Source: Diphasiastrum complanatum (Eukaryota > Streptophyta > Lycopodiopsida > Lycopodiales > Lycopodiaceae). Taken from it: a stretch of 40,045 nucleotides of DNA. The stretch spans positions 1 through 40,045 of the forward strand of contig MU835314.1 in assembly GCA_029204225.1 (NCBI GenBank), given 5' to 3'. Below, one piece after another: positions 39,389 through 40,045 of this stretch. The notes under the pieces were generated by a model, which had not been told where the DNA came from, did no database searches, and saw only the letters and a program-made list of their open reading frames with translations. Made by a program: the position numbers and the translations under genes. Positions within the stretch are counted from its first letter, which is position 1. Each line of letters opens with the position of its first letter.

Positions 39389-40045
39389 TAAAGGCTGAAA
39401 TGAGCTAAATCCTTGGTTTGCATTCAATTTGATCACAATTTTTGATCTAAATCTTGTGTAGATTGGATCTTACCATCTAGTATTGATTCTAGAACTCAAA
39501 GTGAGTCAAATACATTGGAGATTGGTGTTGTGTGACTTCATTTGCAGGTGTTTAGGTGTCTAAAACCAGAGGCAAAGTTGAATTCAATTCACATTACCAA
39601 GATAGCAAGTTTTGCTTGCTCCAAGCATTGATTTCTAAGCGAGTTTTGGAGGTGATTTCATAGAGAAGGCTTTCTAGCATTCAAGGAGAGGGAAGATCAG
39701 AGTTTTGGGGACTCTTAAAGGCTGTTCTAAGGTGTAGTAGGCACCTCCTAAAGTGATTTAGGTTCAGTCCAACCATTGCTTGACTTATGCACCAAATTAG
39801 ATCAATTTTTCATCAATTTTGATCATTTTTTGCTTGTGATTGGATAGTAGATTGTGTTGCATCCTCATTAAGTTACATTTAGATCTTTTACAAGTGATTT
39901 TGGAAGTATATTAGGTTGCTGAAATTCACTCTTGATCAGATCATTTGGAAGCTTTAATGTTCTTTATAGAAAGAGGGGCAATTCTACTAGTATTGTCTAC
40001 TTCAATCAAGCAAGTGCATTGTTTCTAGTATTCTATGATTTGATA
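39389..40045 (+). other. Leader of element F, runs off right edge
   Basis: No ORF and no gag start within the 657 bp visible. The family resemblance to copia E (537-bp leader) suggests gag begins shortly beyond the window. Confidence 0.7.

Noticed and set aside
1-40045. tRNA, rRNA or other RNA genes
   Set aside because: No cloverleaf-like sequence or rRNA core was noticed; TGGTATCAGAGC matches are primer-binding sites next to LTRs and not tRNA genes.

Overview
The window is a block of nested, decayed LTR retrotransposons from a land plant nuclear genome. The evidence is reverse transcriptase, RNase H and integrase fragments of Ty1/copia and Ty3/gypsy type on both strands, plus primer-binding sites (TGGTATCAGAGC) complementary to the 3' end of plant initiator tRNA-Met next to TG...CA long terminal repeats. 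I see no host gene, rRNA, tRNA or CRISPR array. The base composition is AT-rich. Dense nesting with stops and frameshifts suggests a large, repeat-rich plant genome; the species cannot be named from this sequence.

Layout, left to right. 1-3230: AT-rich repetitive DNA with broken minus-strand reading frames arranged as two modules about 680 bp apart. 3231-11385, minus: gypsy A (gag, RT, RNase H, integrase, then a long extra ORF called ORF3 here, polypurine tract and 3' LTR). 11386-17880, plus: gypsy B, a relative of A joined head to head, with RT, RNase H, integrase and the same extra ORF3. 17881-19216, minus: copia C1 RT fragment. 19217-19896, minus: LTR. 19897-21485, minus: copia C2 gag/protease fragment. 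21486-24189, plus: copia C3 integrase/RT/RNase H, with a matching 3' LTR at 24190-24615. 24616-26422, minus: element D leader, PBS and LTR. 26423-30656, plus: copia C4 (protease to RNase H) with an 11-G polypurine tract and a 1060-bp LTR. 30657-31940, plus: gypsy C integrase, followed by about 3 kb holding two 25-bp minisatellite arrays and low-complexity ORFs. 34966-38395, minus: copia E (gag, protease, integrase, PBS, LTR), the best-preserved coding region. 38396-38690, minus: a sliver of gypsy RNase H. 38691-40045, plus: LTR, PBS and leader of element F, which runs off the right edge.

The main result is ORF3. Gypsy A and gypsy B each carry, between integrase and the 3' end, a same-sense reading frame of about 775 codons (3623-5952 minus; 15668-17880 plus, truncated). 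The two products match from the start codon to a C-terminal domain, with a coiled-coil middle and a proline-rich linker. This is the slot used by envelope-like ORFs in some plant gypsy and copia elements, but I see no signal peptide or membrane segment and cannot assign a family. The second theme is palindromic G-box motifs (CACGTG) in the LTRs of D, E and F. The third is a 25-bp satellite in the 3' region of gypsy C, which fits the known hypervariable 3' regions of Tat/Ogre-lineage elements.

Every coding region is broken by stops, frameshifts or deletion, so all are annotated as pseudogenes. Element boundaries given as junctions are where similarity stops, usually within 10-30 bp.
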